Shown here: positions 16,318 to 24,121 of the stretch, piece by piece | Numbering within the stretch: the stretch's first letter is position 1 | How the letters are laid out: each line of letters begins with the position of its first letter | NCBI GenBank assembly: GCA_964618405.1 | Contig: CAZUAY010000008.1 | Location: 1-27,852, forward strand | Reading direction: 5' to 3' | Origin: JBBQIY01 sp964618405 | GTDB taxonomy: Bacteria > Verrucomicrobiota > Kiritimatiellia > RFP12 > UBA3636 | Length of the DNA stretch: 27,852 bases | Notes under the pieces: model-generated | What the model saw: only the letters and a program-made list of their open reading frames with translations | Database searches by the model: none | What the model was told of the DNA's origin: nothing | Position numbers and translations under genes: made by a program

Positions 16318-19300
16318 TTATTTAATATCCAGAGGCTTCCAGTTAAGTTTTTCCAGATCCGGTGCAAACCATCTCTCGGGGCTGATGGCAACCGTTATGG
16401 GTTCAACGAAATTGACATATCGGCATTGTAGCGTCAGCCAAACGCCGTCAGGCCCGACTTCAGCATGCATCGGCTCTCCGGAGGTCTTAACGACGGCCAA
16501 TTCAGCAGTTCCCTTGCGATCTAGGATCGCGCCCTTGCCTTTCAGGGGCCCAACTTCGAGCACATAGGGTTGTTCATCACGGGAGCGAACAAAGAAGCGT
16601 GTGGGGCCATTTTGGTTCCAGTTCTTGGCATGGTAGACTTCAGGTAAACTTGTCAAAGGAGAAAGGAGCTTGTCCTTGTTGTCACGTGTTTTGAAGAAGA
16701 TCACATACTGGCCTGTAATCCCATCTTTGGGGATGGTCAGAACAAAAGGTGAATGCGAACCTTCTGGTACGTCCTCGGCAAGAACCAAAGTCTTATTGGG
16801 GTCGGCAATCCGTACGGGGAAGCCTCCTTCTCCACCTTGGCCGACGACGCCACTGAACCGAATCGGAATGTCTTGATCGACATCCTCGCGTATGATGCAA
16901 CGCATCCACCCGCCGAAATCCCAATCTCCCCCAGGCAACGATTGATTCCCAGACAGCAGGTCCATGGTTACGTCGCTTCCGGCTTCCGTTACGGCCTGCA
17001 TGACCCGCGGCAGATAGAGCAGGTAGTCGGGAATCGTACAGAATTTCGTCCCCTGTGGGTCATGGGCGCGAAAGCGCGCAGCCCACAAGCTCCTTGCGGC
17101 CGGATCCGTTGCGAAGTAACTCTCCACGTGATAGCCCTTCTCGGGCGCAAGGAGTGAGGCGAGAGCCAGCACTTCGTGTTTGCAGTGTGTGACCCACAAG
17201 CTATGCGGGTCCTCGGGGTTGTCCGCCGTAGTACGGGCGGCAGCCGCCGCAGCCAGCACTTGATCGGCCGCCTGCTGGCTCCCGTAAAAAGAGAGAAGGT
17301 TGTGCAAAGGTTGTCCCCAAGTGGACATCGCTTTAGGTTGATTTAAGTACAGATCGACCATCGGTGCCATGAGGGCAAGCAACGCGGGGTGGTAGGTCAT
17401 CTGGTAGAGATCCATCAGTTCTCCCATCGCGTTCGCGTTATCTCGTGCGCCCGCTCCATCCGCTCCTATCGTTAACGATCGATCCGCTCGGGCGAATTCG
17501 GGATTTGCACGATCCGACGTAATCGTGCGCTGCCACTCGTTCACCACCTCACGCAACCGCAGATCGCCTGTCAGATAGTAGGCCATGATCATGGCGTTGT
17601 AGCAGGTTTGGTGAGAGAAGACGGCATGGTCGCCACCCCATGTGTTGAAGCCATTGGTGTGCTTCATCGATCCAATTAAACGCCCTTGCCCGAAGTGAAA
17701 TTCTTTCTGCGGATAGTCTGGATTGGCAAAATGGAGGGTTTGTAGATCGCTGAGTTGCCGGATATTCGCGAGTCCCTGTGTCAGATAGAAGGGGTCTCCA
17801 GAGCGCGCATAAAAAAGCCAGGGCATGAACGCCTCGTAATGGTGGCTGGCATTGTAGAGACGATAGAGTTCCCATTGTCTATCGCCAAGATAGCCGTTAT
17901 GGTGCCAAACGCGATAAAGCCACATGCCGTACTCTCCGGCTTCGTTACCGATCTCCCAATAACCGTGCGACACATCTTCGATAATCTTCTCAAGAATCTC
18001 GAAGTGCTCAGGATCGTAGGGGTGAACCCAACCGAATGCTTCGGTGGCGCAAGACCACTCAGGGGCAGCCAACGCGTGCGGTACGGCCTGGAAGCATTCC
18101 GCTGTCTGCCTTGCCTCTTGAGCGCCATCTTGTTCGCCGAAGTGCATCAGGATGTCACTGGTGATTGCCGTTCCCATTGCAGAGGCGTGAATGCCTGCCA
18201 TCGCCAAGCCCGCTCCATTGTAGACACCCATGCCGGGGTCGTCAACGATGTCAGCCACAGCAAAGTAGGTCTCCCACGGCTGCGCTAAGTTCAGCTCACG
18301 CCCTTCGTGTGCAAATCGGAGCTTGTGAATTTCAGCATGAGAAAACGGGTCGGTGTCGGGTCCTTCGCGACCGTGGGCAGGCCAGACATGCAGTTTCATC
18401 GCATCGGGCAAGACCTCAAATTCCTTAGGGTAACGCTGCCAGGTTTCGCGGTGCGAAACCGTCACGAGGCCTTCAGTGTGCGTCGCCGTTGCCCATCCGG
18501 CACTGTGGCGGCCGTTTGCGATCTGCTGGTCCAGACCTGTTTTGATGCTGAACGCATGGGGCTGTTGCTGAATCAGGTAGACACCGTCATGCGTAACATC
18601 TGCCGTCATTGGGTGCTCCTCCTCAACGCCAAAGGTCACGCTTGCTGCCTGTTTGAGAGGCAGGGAGATTCCCACATCGCGTAAGCGCACGCTGAAGCTG
18701 TCGTAGGTCAGAACCCAGGTGTGCAAAATACGAACGTAGGGTTTCCCAGCGTAGGCCTCGATTCGCGTGATGAATTTGCACAGCTTGTCAGTCGGCAGGG
18801 TGTAGTTTTCCAGCTCGCCCGTTGTCCCATCCTTGACATACCAGCCTTCAGCCCGGATCACGACACGAAGATCAGTCTGCTCCTCAATCGTGAGGCGACT
18901 GTTCTGATCGTTTGCGGCTCGATAGACAGCACCCTGATGATCGATCAGGTATGAACCATAACCGGATGCCGGTTCAATGACTTCTTTGCCTTGTAGCGTT
19001 ACCTGGTTGAACAAATTAAATCCCTGCTTCTTGACTGAGAACTGCAGGGGTCCGGTGTTGACGTTGAGGGTCTCATTCGACTCCTTGACACTCAGCGTGA
19101 ACGGTGGCGTGGTCGGGTGAAGAGACGGTCCGAACTCCAACGTCGCCACGTGATCTTTGCGTGCCGGCCACCACGTGGTAGCAGCGGTCGCTTGAAAATC
19201 AAGCCCAAGCCACCGGATACTGCTCTCGGGATGATGACCCCAGCGCGACCGCACGACGGTCTGGCAGGGGATTTCGGTTCCATCGGCCGCTAACAGGCGT

Positions 19301-19893
19301 ACATTATCCTTATTCCAAAGCGCACCTTTCGGAAAGGGAATGCCGCATTGGATGGGAAACGAACCCGAGTCAAGTGGCAATCCATTTGGCAGGATGAGCG
19401 GAATACGCCCCGATTGTGGCGGAGTATTGACTTTCTCGAGTCGAAAGTGCGTCACGTCTTCATCAATCACTTCACCGAGTTGACCGTCTGTAGTTTTGCT
19501 AACGAGTCGTGCGTGGACTTCGTACGATCCTGGTGCCATGCCATCGAGAGCGATACTTGCTGCGGTGAGTTCAGTTGTCAGTGCGCTGGTTTGGTGCACG
19601 AGGCGATGAGCCCCGCTCCGAAGCTCCCATTCTACAGACAAGGCGGCTAAGGACAATGCGCGTTTTCCTGTTTGTACTGCAAAAATTACTCGTGCGGCTC
19701 TGTCAAGGTTGGAAAAACGTTCACGTTCGGGAAAGGCTCTAAACGAGAACTCTCGGTCCACTTGTTGCCAGGGCACTTCGCTCGTTGTGATCTCCACAAC
19801 GCGTTCATCGCTTGCAGCCGGACAACGAGAGGCCGCGAACAAGCAGGCAAGTCCAGCTATCGCGAGGGTATTTTTTACGTTGCTTCCACTCAT
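16318..19893 (-). CDS. Secreted PL26-like (PcRGLX/YetA-family) protein
   Basis: The protein of about 1191 residues starts with a signal peptide (NTLAIAGLACLFAASRCPAA; the RC pair does not make a lipobox). Residues about 35-155 are an Ig-like region. From about 160 the PL26/YetA pattern begins: IPLILPNGLPLDSGSFPIQCGIPFPKGAL and, at about 221-233, HPESSIRWLGLDF. A second beta domain follows to about 560, then a helical toroid (560-950) with WGGDHAVFSHQTCYNAMIMAYYLTGD in two adjoining parts. The last 135 residues hold the DGITGQYVIF/PLTSLPEVYH domain found also in its neighbours. ATG 19893 overlaps the upstream stop (ATGA); ATG 19905 with GAGGT just before it is almost equally likely. It would act outside the cytoplasm on a rhamnogalacturonan-like polymer, by inference. 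Confidence 0.75.
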   Translation of the reverse strand: MSGSNVKNTLAIAGLACLFAASRCPAASDERVVEITTSEVPWQQVDREFSFRAFPERERFSNLDRAARVIFAVQTGKRALSLAALSVEWELRSGAHRLVHQTSALTTELTAASIALDGMAPGSYEVHARLVSKTTDGQLGEVIDEDVTHFRLEKVNTPPQSGRIPLILPNGLPLDSGSFPIQCGIPFPKGALWNKDNVRLLAADGTEIPCQTVVRSRWGHHPESSIRWLGLDFQATAATTWWPARKDHVATLEFGPSLHPTTPPFTLSVKESNETLNVNTGPLQFSVKKQGFNLFNQVTLQGKEVIEPASGYGSYLIDHQGAVYRAANDQNSRLTIEEQTDLRVVIRAEGWYVKDGTTGELENYTLPTDKLCKFITRIEAYAGKPYVRILHTWVLTYDSFSVRLRDVGISLPLKQAASVTFGVEEEHPMTADVTHDGVYLIQQQPHAFSIKTGLDQQIANGRHSAGWATATHTEGLVTVSHRETWQRYPKEFEVLPDAMKLHVWPAHGREGPDTDPFSHAEIHKLRFAHEGRELNLAQPWETYFAVADIVDDPGMGVYNGAGLAMAGIHASAMGTAITSDILMHFGEQDGAQEARQTAECFQAVPHALAAPEWSCATEAFGWVHPYDPEHFEILEKIIEDVSHGYWEIGNEAGEYGMWLYRVWHHNGYLGDRQWELYRLYNASHHYEAFMPWLFYARSGDPFYLTQGLANIRQLSDLQTLHFANPDYPQKEFHFGQGRLIGSMKHTNGFNTWGGDHAVFSHQTCYNAMIMAYYLTGDLRLREVVNEWQRTITSDRANPEFARADRSLTIGADGAGARDNANAMGELMDLYQMTYHPALLALMAPMVDLYLNQPKAMSTWGQPLHNLLSFYGSQQAADQVLAAAAAARTTADNPEDPHSLWVTHCKHEVLALASLLAPEKGYHVESYFATDPAARSLWAARFRAHDPQGTKFCTIPDYLLYLPRVMQAVTEAGSDVTMDLLSGNQSLPGGDWDFGGWMRCIIREDVDQDIPIRFSGVVGQGGEGGFPVRIADPNKTLVLAEDVPEGSHSPFVLTIPKDGITGQYVIFFKTRDNKDKLLSPLTSLPEVYHAKNWNQNGPTRFFVRSRDEQPYVLEVGPLKGKGAILDRKGTAELAVVKTSGEPMHAEVGPDGVWLTLQCRYVNFVEPITVAISPERWFAPDLEKLNWKPLDIK

Positions 19894-20666
19894 TTTTTCC
19901 ACCATTTTACCTCATCAAGTTTGGGGTCTGGCTTGAACCAGCCCTTAGGATTGAATGTTAGGAACAGGGATGGGGCAGTTCGAAAATAGAACGATTGTGG
20001 CTCAATCCAATAGGTTTTTTCCATGACGACGGGAAACGTTACAACGTTGCAGTATCGAAAGGGGGCATTTGACTTTTCGTTGATCGGTTCTGTTGACGTT
20101 CGAGTATCGGCCACTACGCCATCATCAGCATCTTTCACTGTCAAATGCCCCTTGTAGGCAGCAAGCGTGACCTCCGTCTGCTCTGTCGATACTTTGAAGG
20201 CGATTCGACGATCTTTATCGTGTCCGATAGTAAACGAACTCCCCCCATAGACTTCGTACCTCAAGTCCGTCAGGGGCACATGGATCCCGAGCAGATCGTG
20301 CTGATGTCCCAGAAGTTTGATTTTGTAGTCGCCCGTAACCCCGTCTGCGGGAACCTTCACAACAAACGGAGCCTTGGACGGATGCTCACCTGATGGGATA
20401 ACGCCAGCATAGATTTTTCGTCCTGTGGTATCAAAGATAAGGATATAGGCTCCAGCCAGCGAAGGAATCGTTCCTGTGATACGAATGAACCATTCCTCAT
20501 CCTTGGTTTCACGGATATAGTATCCATCGGCCATGACGGAGTGGATCATCTCTGCTGGATCGGAACTGGCTATCTTAGCAGTCGCCTGAGTATCGAGTGC
20601 TGAGGCCTGTTTCAAAATGAGACAGGCACACAACAGAATGGCAATACGATGAAGAGGCGATGGCAT
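19890..20666 (-). CDS. Small secreted protein, stand-alone copy of the lyases' C-terminal domain
   Basis: The 258-residue protein has a signal peptide (hydrophobic AILLCACLIL, likely cut after ASA near residue 23). From about residue 58 on it aligns by eye with the C-terminal part of the protein encoded next: PFVVKVPADGVTGDYKI against PFVLTIPKDGITGQYVI, PLTDLRYEVY against PLTSLPEVYH, and FNPKGWFKPDPKLDEVKW against ISPERWFAPDLEKLNW. It is beta-rich, with no catalytic motif that I recognise. It could be a carbohydrate-binding or accessory domain, or a subunit that associates with the lyases. The gene starts 39 bases after the preceding stop without a clear ribosome-binding site, and its stop overlaps the next start. 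Confidence 0.65.
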   Translation of the reverse strand: MPSPLHRIAILLCACLILKQASALDTQATAKIASSDPAEMIHSVMADGYYIRETKDEEWFIRITGTIPSLAGAYILIFDTTGRKIYAGVIPSGEHPSKAPFVVKVPADGVTGDYKIKLLGHQHDLLGIHVPLTDLRYEVYGGSSFTIGHDKDRRIAFKVSTEQTEVTLAAYKGHLTVKDADDGVVADTRTSTEPINEKSNAPFRYCNVVTFPVVMEKTYWIEPQSFYFRTAPSLFLTFNPKGWFKPDPKLDEVKWWKK

Positions 20667-20705
20667 AGTGTTTACAGCATACGACAGGTTGATACTTGCT
20701 GTTCC

Positions 20706-22454
20706 TCAGCGGATGCAGATGAACGTTGCAGGGTGTTGGTAGAACGAAGTCACACGCAAGGCTTTCCGGCCGCCGTCAATATCGGTCAGCGCGATACTCC
20801 ATGTTGTCGTCTCGCTGTCCGGTGGCAGCGTGATTGTTGCCCCGTTGGTCGAGACACTGCTTCCCGTGACCATGTCGTAGGTGGTGGCCCCGATGGGTGG
20901 TTTGAATCCTGGCAGGACACTGATGGTTACTGGGCCTTCTGCGAGTGTTACTGCTTTCGTTACGTCAAGCACATCGTATCCGGTACCCGGTGTTGTTCCG
21001 CCGATTTCCAACTCGAGACGTCCGTCCGCGTACGATGAATAATACATCTGCGCAAACGTGCCTCCAATACTGAGGCGGCCAGCACTGTTCGTGCCGCCGG
21101 GCCGAACCGTACCGCCGCCCGGCCAGCTTCCGGTTTGAACCGCGCCCACAATTTCGCCGTTGCCCTCAAGTCTTCCGAAAACGCCGAGTGTCGTTGCGTT
21201 ACTGATCGTTCCAGAATCGAGGGTGATCACCCCCTTCGTCCACACAGTAAATCTGGCATCCACACCTCCGACCTGTTCGAAAAGGCCACCATCGACCACG
21301 TCGAGATAGAAGGGACTATTCTGATCATTAGAAGTTCCGCCAGGAGTCATGCTCTTTGTCTTCAAAAGGGATCCCACGCCTGTCACGATGATTCGGTTTG
21401 TGATGGTGGGCGTTGAATTGCGTGGGAAGTAAGGCGTGTTATTGGTACCCACAACCCTGCCGCCGTTGGTTATAACCAGTGTGCTCTGACCTGCTTTGCC
21501 GCACGTGAGATTTCCCCCAAAGGTCAAGGTTGAATTATCTATCGTGGCGCGAGCGTGCTTGGATTCCCAATCGTCAAGGTTGAAATCCGTTAGGCAAGTC
21601 ACGGTGGCTCCATCCAAAACCCTGAAATGGCTATAGCCAAGCGTAAACCCGAGCGAAGCCGTATTCAGTGTGGCGTTGCTAACCACGATGTATATGTTCG
21701 AATAGACAGTATCCGACTGCTTGAAGGTCACGTTGTCAAACGTAGCCGTGGCACCGTCTAGTATTTCGAACCAGGTCGTCCCCTTAAAATACGCTGCTGT
21801 AGGCAAATTCGTGAACGTCATCGACGACCCTGAACCTGTGACACGGATCCGCCGATCACTCCTGTTCGCGTCAAGATTCTCGGTCCATAAATTGTGCGCA
21901 GTACCACTACCGCCTTGGGCATCCAACTTGGCACCATTCCGTACCTCGAGATCTAAGGTCGTCTGGGTTGCATTGAAGTTTTGTGTGATACGCCAGAGCG
22001 TATCCGGACCATCCAAAATAATATTGGCGATCGAGTCGTAGCCACTTAGATTAACGGTTGTCGATTCCAGTGTGCCGTCCGAAACCAGCAGGTCAGCCCG
22101 GTGGCTTCCGGTATCGGTGAGAACGGTTGCGCCGGCGACATACGTGGCTGGAACGCCACCGTTCGCAATCGCAAACTCGTATTGATTGTCCGTGGAGGCT
22201 TTGGAGATTCTCAAGCCGCCGCTGGATGTGGTGCCAGCAGGGAAGGTGATTATTGCCCGCGTGCTGTTGCCTGCAGAAAATACGGCCCTGTTGCCGCTGC
22301 CGGGAGGACCGGCTGGGTTCCAGTTGCCTGCGGTGCCGAAATCGCCACCCGCACTATTGGTCCACGTATAGTCAATCGCGACCGCCGTTGTCGCGCAAAC
22401 CAGAATCGTCATGCCCATGCATGCTGCTATCCAGAAACGTTTTATTGTTTTCAT
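20706..22454 (-). CDS. Secreted beta-strand-repeat protein (autotransporter/PEP-CTERM-associated repeat type)
   Basis: The 582-residue protein has a signal peptide (ACMGMTILVCATTAVA, cut before IDY). The mature N-terminus YTWTNSAGGDFGTAGNWNPAGPP is the typical opening of autotransporter/PEP-CTERM-associated repeat proteins. Irregular beta-helix repeats follow, recognisable by VRNGAKL, ILDGATATF, VLDGATVTC, ITNGGRVV and VTGVGSLL. Neither a C-terminal beta-barrel nor a membrane anchor is present. The chain ends SFYQHPATFICIR, which looks like a PEP-CTERM start (P-A-T after a changed E) without the hydrophobic stretch and basic tail. The ATG has AAGGAAAA upstream and lies 16 bases after the regulator's stop. 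It may be a surface-exposed or released glycan-contact protein; this is inferred from structure and context only. Confidence 0.7.
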   Translation of the reverse strand: MKTIKRFWIAACMGMTILVCATTAVAIDYTWTNSAGGDFGTAGNWNPAGPPGSGNRAVFSAGNSTRAIITFPAGTTSSGGLRISKASTDNQYEFAIANGGVPATYVAGATVLTDTGSHRADLLVSDGTLESTTVNLSGYDSIANIILDGPDTLWRITQNFNATQTTLDLEVRNGAKLDAQGGSGTAHNLWTENLDANRSDRRIRVTGSGSSMTFTNLPTAAYFKGTTWFEILDGATATFDNVTFKQSDTVYSNIYIVVSNATLNTASLGFTLGYSHFRVLDGATVTCLTDFNLDDWESKHARATIDNSTLTFGGNLTCGKAGQSTLVITNGGRVVGTNNTPYFPRNSTPTITNRIIVTGVGSLLKTKSMTPGGTSNDQNSPFYLDVVDGGLFEQVGGVDARFTVWTKGVITLDSGTISNATTLGVFGRLEGNGEIVGAVQTGSWPGGGTVRPGGTNSAGRLSIGGTFAQMYYSSYADGRLELEIGGTTPGTGYDVLDVTKAVTLAEGPVTISVLPGFKPPIGATTYDMVTGSSVSTNGATITLPPDSETTTWSIALTDIDGGRKALRVTSFYQHPATFICIR

Positions 22455-22470
22455 TGTCTGTTTTCCTTTT

Positions 22471-23949
22471 CTACATGATCATTGAATTACGATCCAATGC
22501 CATACCTTCCGATTGTCTTGCAAACACATACGATTCGAGCAATTTCTGCCCTTCGGAAAGTGCTTGCGCGGCGGGGCATTCGCCCCGTATCGCACGCAGG
22601 ATGACACTCCGCAGAATATTGTGGACGTCATCGTTTCGTGGCACGTCAAAAATGGGCAAACCATAACGTAAGCCGTAGTCAAAGTGCTGTTGCAGCAGTC
22701 CACCTGCATCTGCGACCTTGGGCGCCATGTCAGCGCGTACCGGTAAACCGTTCCCGTGGCGGAACTGAAGTTCCTGACCCTCGGGGGAGAGCATAAACTT
22801 GATGAATTCCCATGCAGCCTGTTTTTCTGGACGGTTGTGAACCGTCTTGGCTAAAATGCCGACGAAATCCCCGCGAATCACGGTATGGGCAGGGGTGCTG
22901 CGTTTGGGCGAGGGGAACGGCAGAGCAACAATCTCTGCATCCGGCATCTGTGCCTGCATGGATCGGGTGCCAGCATCCACCACAGAGAGAGCAAAGGCAG
23001 CACGTCCCGATAAAAAGGCGGTAGACTGGTGTTGCAGATGACAAAGGTTGCGCTGGCAGAGGGTGGCTAAAAAATCGAGCGCTCGGACATTCCCTGCAGA
23101 GTTTAGGTGGACTTCACCCTTCAGCGGATGAACGAGCATTTCCCCTCCGTTTGCTGAGTAAAAATAGGGTAAAAAACGCGTAATGGTCTGGACCCCGTGC
23201 ATGACATCCAACTGAATGGCGCGGATATCCTCTCCCGCCCCCCGCTTGGTGATCTCCTCGCAGAGCGCAAGGAACGCTTCCCACGTTGTCTTTCTATCCG
23301 GCAAGGACAGTCCCAGTCGCTCAATTAACGTCCGATTGGCCATCATCATCCACGCGCCCAACTGCACAGGCAACGCATGGACATATCGATCTCCCTCGTG
23401 ATTCATCGTCCGATAAAATAAGCGGCCATCGACGGCACTGGCAATGTCGACAAGATCAATAAATTGATCCAGCGCCAGCATCGCTCCGCGCTTGGCGTAG
23501 TCGGCATGGTAGGCGCAACGCAACACCGTGACATCAGGAGCACCCAGCATCTGGGGCACGGAAGGTGCTGTGAGAGCGCCGGACATCTGCATGGGTGCGG
23601 GTTCGACGTAAATGTGGGGGTGGAGTTCTGTAAACCTACCAATGATAGCCTGTGCCGCCTGGAAACGCTCAGAGCCGGGGCCTTCACAGAAGAAGGCGTA
23701 GACAACTTTGACGCCGCCGTTTCGTATGTCGGGGCCTGGGATAGAGACGACAACGGTTCCGCGTCCAGCGGTGCGCGTAACGAATCCAGCATCCGCTAGA
23801 AGTTCCAAGGCTCGTCGAAGCGTGTTTCGATTGACTGAAAATTCATTGGCAAGCTCCTGCTCCGCCGGGAAGCGTTGGCCGAGTACATAACGACCATCAG
23901 TCAAACGACGATAGAGTTCAGCGTGAATTTTTTTATATTTCGCAGTCAT
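22471..23949 (-). CDS. GntR winged-helix / ABC sugar-binding-protein fusion regulator
   Basis: The 492-residue protein has no signal peptide or membrane segment. Residues 1-75 are a GntR helix-turn-helix: GQRFPAEQELANEFSVNRNT, LRRALELLADAGFVTRTAGRGTVV. Residues about 80-480 match class I extracellular solute-binding proteins (MalE-like, PBP class II fold): FTELHPHIYVEPAPM, PVQLGAWMMMANRTLIERLG, TTWEAFLALCEEITKRG, SGRAAFALSVVDAGTRSM, the cleft segment IVALPFPSP, and QAAWEFIKFMLSPEGQELQF plus NGLPVRADM. GntR regulators usually carry UTRA, FCD, aminotransferase or LacI-type effector domains, so this pairing is uncommon. It should bind DNA directly and respond to a cytoplasmic oligosaccharide. 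It is the first gene of unit B, has a promoter overlapped by the palindrome TTGTCTAGACAA, and is divergent from unit C. Confidence 0.9.
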   Translation of the reverse strand: MTAKYKKIHAELYRRLTDGRYVLGQRFPAEQELANEFSVNRNTLRRALELLADAGFVTRTAGRGTVVVSIPGPDIRNGGVKVVYAFFCEGPGSERFQAAQAIIGRFTELHPHIYVEPAPMQMSGALTAPSVPQMLGAPDVTVLRCAYHADYAKRGAMLALDQFIDLVDIASAVDGRLFYRTMNHEGDRYVHALPVQLGAWMMMANRTLIERLGLSLPDRKTTWEAFLALCEEITKRGAGEDIRAIQLDVMHGVQTITRFLPYFYSANGGEMLVHPLKGEVHLNSAGNVRALDFLATLCQRNLCHLQHQSTAFLSGRAAFALSVVDAGTRSMQAQMPDAEIVALPFPSPKRSTPAHTVIRGDFVGILAKTVHNRPEKQAAWEFIKFMLSPEGQELQFRHGNGLPVRADMAPKVADAGGLLQQHFDYGLRYGLPIFDVPRNDDVHNILRSVILRAIRGECPAAQALSEGQKLLESYVFARQSEGMALDRNSMIM

Positions 23950-23991
23950 CGATTCAAGTTGCTGTTGAAAAATCCGATTAGAAGATCAAAT

Positions 23992-24003
23992 TTGTCTAGA
24001 CAA
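23992..24003. promoter_or_regulatory. GntR-type operator palindrome TTGTCTAGACAA
   Basis: This perfect 12-bp palindrome lies in the divergent region between the GntR-fusion gene and the sialidase-like gene. Its core GTCTAGAC matches the GT-N(4)-AC form of HutC-type GntR operators, and it resembles the TGGTCTAGACCA centre of DasR/NagR sites. Its left end as read on the minus strand overlaps the -10 box of the regulator promoter, so binding there would block transcription of unit B. Confidence 0.7.
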
Positions 24004-24028
24004 TACATCAACGGTGTGAGATAGTCAA
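24000..24028 (-). promoter_or_regulatory. Predicted sigma70 promoter of unit B
   Basis: On the minus strand a -35 box TTGACT (24028 down to 24023, 5/6) and a -10 box TATTGT (24005 down to 24000, 4/6) are exactly 17 bases apart. Transcription would start near 23993, inside the TTGTCTAGACAA palindrome, about 45 bases before the regulator's ATG at 23949. No equally good promoter for unit C was seen on the plus strand. Confidence 0.55.
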
Positions 24029-24121
24029 GCACAACTGCAGAGGAAGTGAAGGCCCGAGATTAGGAGAGCCTCAATAGAGCCAATCAGGTGAGCAAGCGAT
24101 CACGAGTAGAGGAGAGCGATA

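Noticed and set aside
23950..24121. Plus-strand promoter for unit C using TTGAAA at 23965-23970
   Set aside because: No acceptable -10 box lies at the right distance, so I did not call it.
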